From: Amoebophrya sp. A120
Lineage: Eukaryota > Sar > Dinophyceae > Syndiniales > Amoebophryaceae
DNA length: 64,000 bases
NCBI GenBank assembly: GCA_905178155.1
Contig: CAJINV010000003.1
Span: forward strand, 9,369,979-9,433,978
Direction: 5' to 3'
The notes under the pieces are model-generated. The model worked only from the letters and a program-made list of their open reading frames with translations. It was not told where the DNA came from and did not search any database. Shown here piece by piece: positions 36,001 through 42,354 of the stretch. Each line of letters starts with the position of its first letter. Positions within the stretch are counted from its first letter, which is position 1. The position numbers and the translations under genes were made by a program.

Positions 36001-38701
36001 TTCATTCAGGAGGCTATTCTCCTGGTGCCGATCAATGCCGTGATTATGGTCGTGTCGAACCTGACTACGCTGGCGGCGGAGGACCTGCTGGAGTTCATGA
36101 TGGCATTCTTCGTGAGTATCGCACTGCAGGCGATTGACCGGCTTTACGTGTCCTCCAATCAGGACTTTTTCTACGAACAGGCCGTCCGCGGATGGAACCG
36201 AGTGAAGGAGAGCTACCGGTGGCTTACCTCGGGGGCGCGGTTCGTCGACGTGAACAAAGTTCTGGACCAGCTGGACGTCGCCCTCAGTTCGGATGACGAA
36301 GGCGAGACTGCAGCCAATCGGGATCCGAACAAAAAGGAATTCGTTTCCAAAAACGAGGAAGCGGCGCAACCCGAGGACATGATCGCGTTCATGTGCGGAT
36401 ATTCCACGGATCTGGTGTCCACCTTTCTCCTTCCGGTGTACATCCTGATCACGTGGTATGTCTACGACGAGAGCCAGATCTTAGTACGGTACAACATTCG
36501 AGTGGATGCGACCTGGGAGTACATCAATTTCTATGCGGTGGTGGTGTTCTTCAACCACGCAGTGGACATCTTCTGCATGAATACGCTCGAGCTCTTCCAC
36601 GGGTGGCGATTGTGCGACTACTTTGAATTCTGCGCCTACCGCTTCAGCAGTCGCCCGGTCCGCTGGAAGGGGTTAGGGGAGACCATCGACGAAACGGTGG
36701 CGCCCAGTCTGCGGAGCGTGGATTTGGCTTGTTTCAGCGAACAGTACTACTTCATGAACTTCACGTGCTGTCTGGGCATGCTGGTGTACATTCTCGGGTT
36801 CCAGATCATCCTGCAGAACGACTGGAACGCGTTCTCGGATCCGAACTCATCGCTCACCTTCATTCTCACCCTCGCCTTCTGCAAGGTCTTCCACAAAGTG
36901 ACCTCCACGATTGCGGACTACCTGGAGATTTGGTACGTGCCGCACACTGACATGGAGGTTTCCCTTCTGCGAGGCTACATCGACATCCGCGGTCTGGACG
37001 AAGAACTCCGGGACATTATGCTCTGTGAAACCGTCCCCGCCCCATAGTTGTCATGCAAATCTGCATACTTAGTAAAATATTTTCGAATTTGTGATGCTCC
37101 AATCAGCATAATAGGCAAGATCTGTGATGCTTCTGAACTAGCTAAACAGGACTACATTACGATGCCAAACCTTTCACGCGCAACAACCAAAGCTGGGCGA
37201 TTTGTCTAGCAGATTGGCAATCTTGACTGCAGCGCCCCGACTAGAATAGTTGAACGGTGAAGAAGGGGGCAGGGGAAAAAAAATTTGCGATCTTGTTGCC
37301 GGGGCGGGGACGTTTTTACTCAGGATAGGCACAGAGGCAGACTTTGTGCAGAACCGGCGGGAAATCAAGCCGCCGGCATGGTCCGTGCTGCACGATTGGA
37401 AGCCTCCCCACGCCAGCGACGTGCTCGGACTAGACCGGTACCGGACTGCCTTCATCCAGGAGAACCAGCTCTGGCTGCAGCACGTGTTCGCAGATCTTCT
37501 AGACGAGGAAACGAACCTGCAGTACCGGCGTACATTATTGAAATCCTTCACGAAGATTTTAGGCGAGATCGAGCCGCAGTACTACTCGCCCTATGGCGTG
37601 CCTCCGAAAATGGTAAACGGGCAGATCGTGGTACCCACCGGCGCAGCCGCGACCAGTGGCACGAGCGGGTTCGACTTCGACACAGCGCCGCCTCAGGAGC
37701 TGGTTGCCCACCAGGTTTCGCGGCGCATGTTCAACATGACCGAGACGCTCGCGCAGGAGATTTTGCGCATGTGGCTGGCGCGGGCACGGTTCCTCACATG
37801 GCTGGAGGATGTGTCGTCGCACTTGACCCCGCACTCGTACCACAAGAAAGAGATTTGCGAGTTGTGCAAGAGTAACTACGACCTTTCCGTGGTGCCCGTC
37901 TACAACATGGATCACCTTGGGAGTCTGTACCGGTTGCAGCGCGACTACTCCCCGATCTTCAATACCCGGATGTGGAACCACTTCTACAAAACCTTCACGC
38001 CCACATGCACGGTGTGCCAGAAGTGTGCGCAGTACTACAGGAGTCGCAACTTGGACATCCCGGTTGACGAGCGTCGTTTCATGCGAATGGTGCCGTCCTC
38101 CGACATGAGCAGTCACGCCATGCTGCAGCGCTCCAAAACGGAGCTCACGGTGGTCGACGGGCTCACGAGGACGCTGATCGAGTTATGGTATGAGTGGGCC
38201 TGTCGTTTGACCAAAGGAGAGCCGCCCGAGAGCTTCTTGCCAAAGTGGGGATTCGAGGCACCGACACGACCAAATTTCTTGGATGCCATCGCGGGTGCCG
38301 ACACAAGGGCGCTACTGGCGGACTCTGACGAGGAGGAGAACGAGGAGCTGAATCGCGAGGAGCGAGAAAAACAGCGCGAGCTCGCCCGAAAGCAAAAGCT
38401 GCGCGAAGAATGGTCGAGCAGTGATGAGGAGGACGAAACGAAGAAGTTGCCCGGGGAAGTCAAATTTCCTGTGGTGGACGTGTCTGCGCAGGTCGCGGCC
38501 ATGGTACGCCTGTGGCATGACCTTGCGGTGCGGAATCTGCGTCACCCTGTGCTGAGCGACTGGATCGACCACGTAAACGAAAGTATTCCAGTGGACGTCG
38601 CGCGCCCGGCTGGGTTTCGCCAGCGGTCACAATACGTTGCGGTTTCAACGATTCTCGATCGCATGCAGAATCAGCAGGCGGCGGACCAGACAGGCAGGTA
38701 G
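1..38701 (+). CDS. Giant IPT/TIG-repeat, Cys-rich, polytopic membrane protein (13 exons; 5' partial)
   Basis: The frame is open from the left edge (first full codon at base 3) with no clear start, so the 5' end lies outside the window. Proposed exons are 3-2987, 3162-4323, 4608-4736, 5026-14411, 14679-28300, 28938-30149, 31632-31694, 31870-31915, 32183-32392, 33767-34272, 34640-35020, 35235-37016 and 37333-38701. They sum to 32,853 nt, an exact multiple of three, with no internal stop: about 10,950 residues. Order of parts: many IPT/TIG-like beta-sandwich repeats with Asn-X-Ser/Thr sequons, a WD40-like insert, a dense IPT cluster, GCC2/GCC3-like Cys-rich blocks, about ten to eleven membrane segments, and a tail with CxxC motifs. 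The product is inferred to be a huge cell-surface receptor or adhesion molecule; ligand and role are unknown. The TAG stop at 38699 directly follows a donor-like CAG/GTAGGT, so a further exon is not excluded. Confidence 0.85.
3..2987 (+). CDS. Giant gene, exon 1 (window residues 1-995): extracellular IPT-like region
   Basis: The frame is open upstream of the first ATG (39) to the window edge, so that ATG is probably internal. The translation is rich in beta-strand patterns with spaced Cys and in Asn-X-Ser/Thr sequons. IPT/TIG-like stretches occur near 700-950 (GSGFSLTFFGTGFPHD) and near 1580-1850 (LLVRFFGSGFAANGTIYT). No membrane segment is visible. The exon ends at the 5-bp target site gatcg, where an introner-like element interrupts the frame. 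Individual domain boundaries are uncertain because these repeats are very divergent. Confidence 0.8.
2988..3156 (+). mobile_element. Introner-like element 1 (169 bp, TIR family C), intron 1 of giant gene
   Basis: The left end starts tatccc and runs into aaaaagacaggtagggcata. The right end is its inverted copy, ending in gggata. A 5-bp target duplication, gatcg, lies at 2983-2987 and 3157-3161. The element holds an in-frame TAG, so it must be removed. Excising it with one duplication copy joins PQGS to GTAEE in frame. Because the target begins and ends with G, a GT-AG reading (2987-3157) would also keep the frame; the two options differ by one codon. Confidence 0.85.
3162..4323 (+). CDS. Giant gene, exon 2
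   Basis: This exon continues exon 1 in phase 0 and reads to the target site cacct at 4319-4323. It is extracellular in character: Cys pairs, Asn-X-Ser/Thr sequons (for example NRT near 3500 and 3763) and no membrane segment. The reading ends one nucleotide into a codon, completed by exon 3. The next in-frame codons run into TGA inside the following element, with no GT donor before it. No specific domain beyond the general beta-rich character could be named. Confidence 0.8.
4324..4602 (+). mobile_element. Introner-like element 2 (279 bp, TIR family B), intron 2 of giant gene
   Basis: The left end tatcctgagtaaaaacgtac is matched by an inverted copy at the right end; about 31 nt pair with one mismatch. 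Target duplication cacct lies at 4319-4323 and 4603-4607. The upstream frame meets TGA at 4329-4331 with no GT donor before it. The GT-AG pair inside the TIRs (4332-4598) would also give the wrong frame. Only removal at the element/target boundary restores ATSLAILAQ. The interior shares several blocks with element 8, so the two are full-length relatives. Confidence 0.9.
4608..4736 (+). CDS. Giant gene, exon 3 (43 codons)
   Basis: This short exon lies between two introner-like elements. Joined to exon 2 it reads LAILAQHRITVLGILHLDQV and then VVPAVLATVPAVEISVKITK, a beta-rich stretch with the same codon style as its neighbours. It ends with one nucleotide of a codon at the target site cagcg and continues into exon 4 as ELSEAWQNPAF. 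The frame matches on both sides. Confidence 0.8.
4737..5020 (+). mobile_element. Introner-like element 3 (284 bp, diverged TIR family A), intron 3 of giant gene
   Basis: The left end tatcaaatgcgaataatgtc and the right end (inverted as tatgcattgcaaacatgtct) are diverged copies of the family A TIR. The 5-bp target duplication cagcg is perfect (4732-4736 and 5021-5025). Excision with one target copy gives SSELSEAW. A GT-AG alternative (4736-5027) also keeps frame, dropping one residue. The TIR divergence suggests an older insertion than elements 4, 7 and 11. Confidence 0.8.
5026..14411 (+). CDS. Giant gene, exon 4 (about 3,130 codons): IPT/TIG array with an embedded WD40-like segment
   Basis: A single 9.4-kb exon. 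IPT/TIG-like units can be picked out from the pattern 'P..G...GG..L.V.G..F...C.F......(T)..C..P'. Examples lie near 5780-5950, 8560-8800, 9560-9820 (SVTPGAAPVTGGTRLVVKGR), 10150-10290 and 12170-12360. Two WD40-like repeats sit at about 7366-7449 (GGHADDITAIALGPGYCLTG then KDTTTKLW) and 7488-7590. Weaker propeller-like strands precede them (6300-6430 and 7100-7260), separated by Asn/Ser/Ala-rich low-complexity linkers (6480-6600, 6900-7030) full of sequons. No membrane segment is evident, so this part is probably extracellular. It ends at target site tggcg. Confidence 0.88.
14412..14673 (+). mobile_element. Introner-like element 4 (262 bp, TIR family A), intron 4 of giant gene
   Basis: The TIR tatcaaatgtaaaaatgtct plus the next ten bases (30 nt in all) is repeated perfectly and inverted at the right end. 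Target duplication tggcg lies at 14407-14411 and 14674-14678. In-frame TAA follows at once. GT donors exist at the left, but no nearby AG gives the right phase; the AGs inside the right TIR leave the wrong remainder. Boundary excision gives YAGVA then TPKAV. The interior has the recurring ttgtcatgc-type motif. Confidence 0.92.
14679..28300 (+). CDS. Giant gene, exon 5 (about 4,540 codons): IPT/TIG arrays followed by Cys-rich GCC2/GCC3-like blocks
   Basis: An exceptionally long single exon of 13.6 kb. Degenerate IPT-like units fill 14.7-17.1 kb. An acidic, glycosylation-rich stretch follows at 17.2-18.4 kb. A tightly packed, clearer IPT/TIG cluster runs from about 20.95 to 25.13 kb, for example VSGIDPPTGSAGGDTLILIS near 22560 and VSRVVPPFGTTEGGTIVQLE near 23880. 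Then come Cys-rich repeats of the ephrin-receptor-like GCC2/GCC3 type: CPAGSYC, CPRGFYCPNG and CPPGTFC-like units at 25145-26080 and 26640-27860, split by a non-repetitive stretch. Low-complexity Asn/Asp/Ser linkers (20.5-20.8 kb) carry many sequons. All of this fits an extracellular stalk. The last residues read FTLP before the next intron. Confidence 0.9.
28301..28937 (+). mobile_element. Introner-like element 5 (637 bp, TIR family E), intron 5 of giant gene
   Basis: The left end tagcaaagtgaaaaaaaccc and the right end (inverted as tattgcaatgaaaaatgccc) form an imperfect TIR. No clean target duplication is seen (ccgag versus cgcgt). A second copy of the gtgaaaaatgcccccat motif lies inside near 28657, so this may be two nested or fused elements. 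Two exits keep frame: 28301-28937 at the TIR edges, or a GT-AG intron at 28308-28950 (SSK joined to QLGPC). The splice boundary is therefore unresolved. Confidence 0.6.
28938..30149 (+). CDS. Giant gene, exon 6: membrane-proximal Cys-containing ectodomain
   Basis: The frame is set by the long open reading to 30149. It begins with a Cys-containing stretch (GPCLPGTEVV; later ECHREYHPSCDPGQ and SGCPREEYCDGVDP), which probably closes the Cys-rich region. A less repetitive globular segment follows, including FDLRHITPRMRYGRDWQIRV. The exon ends at 30149 within the ACG codon of FDTDLET, at a good GT donor. No match to a named family was recognised. Confidence 0.8.
30150..31631 (+). other. Conventional GT-AG intron (1,482 nt) of giant gene
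   Basis: The donor gtattcatgtg follows ttggaaac; the acceptor is ttcctcgtag before gtatgccgacc. Removal gives DLETYADPVV with the frame kept. It has no terminal inverted repeats, unlike most introns of this gene, and is much longer. It contains pyrimidine-rich tracts and a 15-bp direct repeat, tgcagacaattaagc, at 30416-30430 and 31437-31451. No gene on either strand looks convincing inside it. Confidence 0.75.
31632..32392 (+). CDS. Giant gene, exons 7-9 (31632-31694, 31870-31915, 32183-32392)
   Basis: Three very short exons separated by two introner-like elements. Joined they read YADPVVLKNTAFTLNLYAEY, EIDFKVEVQILNGLFV, ADRLMFERSCLLEIVRPQRS and on to TPKTIQWAFLNWSP. The last exon is taken to end at 32392, before gtactg, in phase 0. 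The frame of every piece matches its neighbours only when both elements are removed at their target sites. This is membrane-proximal, probably extracellular sequence. Confidence 0.72.
31695..31864 (+). mobile_element. Introner-like element 6 (170 bp, TIR family C), intron 7 of giant gene
   Basis: The left end (tatcacacagaagaaaactg, then gcagggcatatttgtaatgc) is matched by an inverted copy at the right end; about 46 nt pair with few mismatches. Target duplication tacga lies at 31690-31694 and 31865-31869. Candidate GT donors (31689, 31728) and nearby AGs (31846, 31869) do not combine in the right phase. Boundary excision gives AEYEIDFK. It is related to element 1. Confidence 0.9.
31916..32177 (+). 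mobile_element. Introner-like element 7 (262 bp, TIR family A), intron 8 of giant gene
   Basis: It carries the same perfect 30-nt family A TIR as element 4 (tatcaaatgtaaaaatgtct and onward), paired over about 32 nt. Target duplication ttgtc lies at 31911-31915 and 32178-32182. In-frame TAA follows at once. The GT donors at 31913 and 31924 and the AGs at 32152 and 32158 give no in-phase pair. Boundary excision gives GLFVADRLM. It has the same length as element 4. Confidence 0.92.
32393..33766 (+). other. Probable conventional GT-AG intron (about 1,374 nt) of giant gene
   Basis: The donor is gtactgc after tggtcaccg. The acceptor is catcgccgcag before atgaagttcgtc, which keeps phase 0 (NWSP to MKFVIFG). 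A second in-phase acceptor at 33729-33730 (attagtag) would add 12 codons. Short open stretches inside (for example around 33180-33280 and 33560-33720) look partly protein-like, so an unrecognised small exon is possible. No terminal inverted repeat was found. Confidence 0.55.
33767..34272 (+). CDS. Giant gene, exon 10: last ectodomain segment
   Basis: It reads MKFVIFGSAQSQKNARQAKR to ALSTDNEFVFMIKNTYFGGR, then a Cys-bearing stretch (WSNCRGFGRAAPLWAIFEQG). It ends KFNELK across the next intron at target site ctcaa. The exon's ATG need not be a start, because the frame links smoothly to exons 9 and 11. The sequence directly precedes the first membrane segment, so it is probably the juxtamembrane part of the ectodomain. 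No family was recognised. Confidence 0.75.
34273..34634 (+). mobile_element. Introner-like element 8 (362 bp, TIR family B), intron 10 of giant gene
   Basis: The left end tatcctgtgtaaagacgtcc is matched by an inverted copy at the right end. Target duplication ctcaa lies at 34268-34272 and 34635-34639. The TIR itself contains GTGTAAA at the left and TTTACACAG at the right; GT-AG splicing there (34279-34630) would keep frame and add five codons. Boundary excision gives FNELKERV. A 17-bp internal duplication, gtcatgcgtgacttgca, is at 34507-34523 and 34542-34558. A poly-A run lies near 34331. Confidence 0.88.
34640..35020 (+). CDS. Giant gene, exon 11: start of the membrane region
   Basis: A short ectodomain piece (ERVLPFTADEVVPVTVQQGG) leads to LDILYLPMSHRDVLINFVFS and then a hydrophobic segment, YTITYQIIGLTAVFMVFVNW (about 34930-34990), the first clear membrane span of the protein. 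It ends in mid-codon at target site cgggt before element 9. The frame agrees with exons 10 and 12. Confidence 0.82.
35021..35229 (+). mobile_element. Introner-like element 9 (209 bp, TIR family D), intron 11 of giant gene
   Basis: The left end tatccaagaaaaaaactgtg and the right end (inverted as tatgcaagaaaaacactgtg) pair over about 31 nt. Target duplication cgggt lies at 35016-35020 and 35230-35234. Boundary excision gives SESRVSPRLL. An in-frame GT-AG pair within the TIRs (35040-35214) also exists and would add about a dozen residues. This is the only copy of its TIR family seen here. Confidence 0.85.
35235..37016 (+). CDS. Giant gene, exon 12: polytopic membrane domain (about 10 segments)
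   Basis: Hydrophobic segments are visible at about 35285-35350, 35543-35605, 35855-35930, 35939-35995, 36013-36075, 36088-36150, 36412-36465, 36522-36582, 36748-36813 and 36853-36891. A charged loop (35690-35820, with ESDGEDDERN) and another (36170-36380, with SSDDEGE and a Lys/Glu-rich end) are probably cytoplasmic. Motifs near the end include FCAYRFSSRPVRWKGLGE and CKVFHKVTSTIADYLEIWYV. The arrangement (huge ectodomain, one span, then a multi-span block) resembles large ciliary or surface membrane proteins of protists, but I cannot name the family. It ends RDI at the next intron. Confidence 0.85.
37017..37327 (+). mobile_element. Introner-like element 10 (311 bp, diverged TIR family B), intron 12 of giant gene
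   Basis: The left end tatgctctgtgaaaccgtcc pairs with the right end (inverted as tatcctgagtaaaaacgtcc); the following ccgcccc also pairs. The target duplication is degenerate (gacat versus ggcac). Removing 37017-37332 gives RDIEADFVQ in frame. A GT-AG pair (37025-37328) also keeps frame. The decayed target site and altered left end suggest an older copy. Confidence 0.72.
37333..38701 (+). CDS. Giant gene, exon 13: cytoplasmic tail with paired Cys motifs and charged coil
   Basis: About 455 codons after the last membrane segment. A C-x2-C pair (EICELC, about 37850-37866) and a C-x2-C-x2-C cluster (CTVCQKC, about 38007-38028) frame some 45 residues. They could bind zinc, but the spacing matches no finger I can name. 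A strongly charged, coil-like stretch follows at 38325-38450 (EEENEELNREEREKQRELAR). Stop TAG is at 38699-38701. The preceding bases CAG/GTAGGTAAAA look like an ideal donor, so the tail might continue in an exon I did not find. Confidence 0.8.
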
Positions 38702-41251
38702 GTAAAAATGGGGCTGCCTCTATCGCGCGACAGAGACTCTACATCAGTGGCCCAGGATCCATACTGATTCTGCCGTACAAGCCGGTGGCCTGCCTAGGAA
38801 GGAGCCGCCATTTTTTTGCTGTACATTTTTAAGTACTTTCTCGCACCCGTCAAATAATAAAACGCATCTAACTACAGTATACGATTAATTTTTTGCAATC
38901 GATCGCAGTGCAGTCTACTAGTGAGTAGGTGAGTGGCCGGTCGCTGTCCTCACTGTCTTCGAAAGCATGGCTATTGCACCAGAGATATGATGACGTTTAC
39001 CAGCACGGTAGGCTTCTCCTGAAACGCAGTACAACGCAGGAGCTCCGCGCGCCATTTTGCCGAGTCTACTTAAAAGGAAAAAAAACAGCGTAGCGCTTCG
39101 GCCGTCTGCCGTACGATGCCACCAGGCGACAGTGGCGTCAAACTCCTGACAATTTTTAGCCGAGGTCAACCAACGACGCGACAGAATTCGCATCCTTCTT
39201 GCAGAAGGCAGGGCTGGCAGCGCGCCAGCTACAACCATGTAGCTTCTTCGCCAGTTCTTTGCACTTCAAATCAATTTGGTCTGTTCTCTATGGTGAGGTG
39301 CCCGCCGAATGAATTTATCCCAGCCATCCCCAGCTGGTACCTGCATGCTGCGCCCTTTGTGATGGATTTCTAGGCCCTCGCCTTTGTCGCGTGCGTTTTC
39401 GGTCCTCCTCCGGGATGCCGTCAAGAAAACTCAGCGGGGGCCTCGCAAGGAATGGCGTTCGAGCAAGGCGCATAGGCTGGCGGCCATTCTGAGAGACGCC
39501 CCCCGTTGAAGTTCCGAATGCGAGCCCCTAGGGGCTCCGCTGAAACGGCTTGCATTTTCGTGCGTCGCGACGAATGAGGCACAGTAGGTAACGCCACGGC
39601 CGATCTGGTTTGAGCGCCCGCGTGGCGCCGGGCTCCTCGACGCTGGGGCGCCCGCGCGACCGCTGTGGAAAAGGGGGTACGCCGCAGGACTTCCCGCCCT
39701 TGAGTACGGCGATGGAGCTGACAGCCCTTGCTTGTAAGTAAGTAGTGGTTGCGTATGCTCGTCGCGGGCAAAAGAGGGAAGCACTGCGCCGGTGCTGTGG
39801 CTGGACGGTTGCCCGCAAGCTGCACCAATAAGAGTGAGGCAGGCAGCGAAAAGCAGAGCGAGTAGCCTCAGTGCGGGCCCCTATGGGGCTGCTACAGCAA
39901 CTGGCAAAGGCCGGAGAGCATTGCGTGAAGGAACGAGGGACTGCTCACCAATATCGAGTGGTTCTGTTTGTTTGTTGCATTTTCGAAGCTACTTAACACG
40001 CTTTCGTAGAGTTTTACTTCTTGCATTCCCATCGAAGCGGTGGAGGGCGGTGACGGTTTTTCTTGCGATTTTGTCTAACTCGTCCGTAGTTATTGATGAA
40101 AGGTGATAGCAGCTCCTTATGTTTTTGCACCCTTGCTGAATTTCATATTCTTATTTTTGTTGTGACGTCGACCCCGACCTATTCTATTACTTTTCATTGC
40201 GTCCGAGTTGCGAATTGCAAGCAATGCGTGTCTTCTGCGTAGTCTTTTCAATTGCGAACGTTCTTTTCTCTTGCGAGGGCTCGTTTTTTTGAAAAAGCAA
40301 CGTCAACTTACGGTATGTAAAGACTTGATACAACTAGTATTGCGAAAAACTGCTGCAAAGCGTGTTAGGAGCGAAGGTGTGTAGTTGATATTCTATGGCC
40401 CGCCAAAGTGCGACAATTTTGGGGTAAAACATAAGGACAAGGCAAATGCTTGAGCTAGTGCTCCTTCTGCTGGGTACTGATTCTTTTACGCGGGTGCGCA
40501 AATTTGTTGTAGTACGCCATTAATACCCCAAGAAGAAACTGGGGCGGACGCGTTGTGAGCGGTCGGTACCGCGCGTTTGCAGCGAAAACAGTCCCAGCTG
40601 AGCAGTGGGGGCAGGCCATACATTTGCAGGCCTCGGCAGGACGATGGCATTGAAACTTGAGCGGTTTTTTCCAATAAGTAACAGATTCAGATACATAATT
40701 AAGTACGTGTACGTAAAACTAAAAGCCTAATTAGGATCTACTTATCCAGGTATTTTATGACTAGAGCGTCGAATTCACCGTCGTGTACCTATTCTAAAGT
40801 TAATTTCAGCAATCTTGAAAGAAGAGCGTGGGGCGCATTTGTTACGGCAGGTTTGTTTATTGCGCTTGCTCATCCGGCTAGGTTTTTCTCTCTTGAACTG
40901 ACAATGAGACACGGCAAGTCGCTTATCGCTCACATGCTAGCGCTGATACGTATGGCACAACTATAAGATAGATTTTTGGTTTCGGTCAATGCTTACATCA
41001 AGCAGTTCTTGGATTGGAATCATTAAGCATCGTGAACAAATTCTTGTATGCTAACTTACAGTTGGATGGGATTCTACCCCGCTGCATAGCCAGCGGGAGC
41101 ATCGGCATAAATGTCAGCAATCATGATCTATGCATTGGCATCAGCCGGCGCGCAACTCAAGCCGAAAGGTCACGCCTGGGGTCCGAAAGCCTGAAAGCCT
41201 ACACGAGTGTCTAAACGGTGTGCCGTTCTGTTCCTTTATTCCGTCAATCTG

Positions 41252-41310
41252 ATGTGCGCCATCAGAAGTGCAGGATTGGTGTTTGTTCGTGCGGCACCAT
41301 CAGAAGTGCG
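41252..41310. repeat. Paired short repeat, copy 1 (atcagaagtgc twice)
   Basis: The core ccatcagaagtgc occurs at about 41260 and 41298, 38 bp apart, separated by a partly conserved spacer beginning caggattgg. A closely similar pair is at 49138-49200, about 850 bp before the next gene. The first copy also forms a small inverted repeat, ctgatg/catcag, at 41250-41266. Function unknown; a regulatory site or a degraded dispersed repeat are both possible. Confidence 0.6.
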
Positions 41311-41799
41311 GAACTTAAGGCCGGCCGAGCCCTTTCCAACGGAAGGAACTCCACTTCAAATATCTTGTCGCGTGAGGCACTAGAAGTGAGCGGGGATGTT
41401 TAAGTGGGTCGACCGCCCTAGAAGTTCGTGCAAATAAAGACACGCTTCTCCAAGTAGTTCTTTGTCGTTCTTAAAGGACCGACTATATAAAAGAAAACTA
41501 TAGTACCAGTCGATTGCGACACGTCGGAAAATAAAGCAACGAGTTTCGGTCAACTGACAACAGCAAGTAGCTAAATCGGTTTCGTACCTGATCAACTCTG
41601 CGGACTCGTCATTGCCATTCGAGAACGTCGACGTCGGTCGCAGTATACAACGTTCGCCATGTTGATCGTCCAAAGCTCTCGCCTCGTTCTTTCTTATCGA
41701 GAAATTAATGGACTAATGCCAGCTTTCGTTCCGGCAGCGTCAGAATTAAAAAGACCACAGACTTCCGAATAACAGATCACAGAACCAGGACTCCAGTGG

Positions 41800-41995
41800 A
41801 CATTTTGCCTGCCCATTGCACATGTAAAATTGATTTTTGATCCCGGGAGAGGGGATCTCTCATGCAGAATAGGCATAGAGTTGGAATGCTTTCGCAGACT
41901 TGGTCAAGCTTTCTAAGGATTGCGGACCTTGTTCTGGACTGAAAGACTTGTGCATTGTTCTACCCTACCCAGGCATATTTGTAATTGCTATCACA
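41800..41995. mobile_element. Decayed introner-like relic in intergenic DNA
   Basis: The block ccaggcatatttgtaattgc near 41970 closely resembles the inner TIR of family C (gcagggcatatttgtaatgc). Upstream, tctcatgcagaataggcata (near 41858) matches the internal motif of elements 4 and 11, and gacttggtcaag matches element 7. No intact TIR pair or target duplication remains. It suggests that elements also land outside genes, or that an exon was lost here. Confidence 0.4.
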
Positions 41996-42354
41996 CCTCG
42001 CTTGCCGGTGAGCACTTTCCTATGTAGAGGAACGGGGCAAGCTTCTTTTACCGTCGACAGACGGCGAGTCACCATGCTTTCTGATTTATTGGCCAAGAAA
42101 TTTTCTACGTGCCTCTGGGAAAACCTGAATTCGAGAGGACAAGGACGATCACATCGAGGTACGGGAATAGACTAACTCACCGCCTAGAAGAATATTGGTC
42201 ACCAGTGTCGACGGCATGGTCGTCCTGCGTGCGTGAACGTGTCGACGGCCGGTCGTCAAGGGAGCTAGCGCGTCGGTAGAGGCACCAGACACGTAGTTGC
42301 ACGGGGCAAAATAAAGGAACAAACCATAGCCACGCTTTTTGGAAACTCCTCGTG

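Larger units (their letters stand above)
38702..42354. other. Intergenic spacer, about 3.65 kb
   Basis: No convincing gene on either strand; open frames are short and mostly lack ATG. AT-rich stretches occur around 38840-38900 and 40070-40440. It holds the first copy of a paired repeat (41252-41310) and an introner-like relic (about 41800-41995), listed separately. The terminator of the giant gene and the promoter of the protease gene presumably lie here, but neither can be pinpointed. Confidence 0.6.

Noticed and set aside
38918..39238. Minus-strand frame of 106 codons after the giant gene
   Set aside because: Short, no conserved features, codon usage unlike the supported genes.
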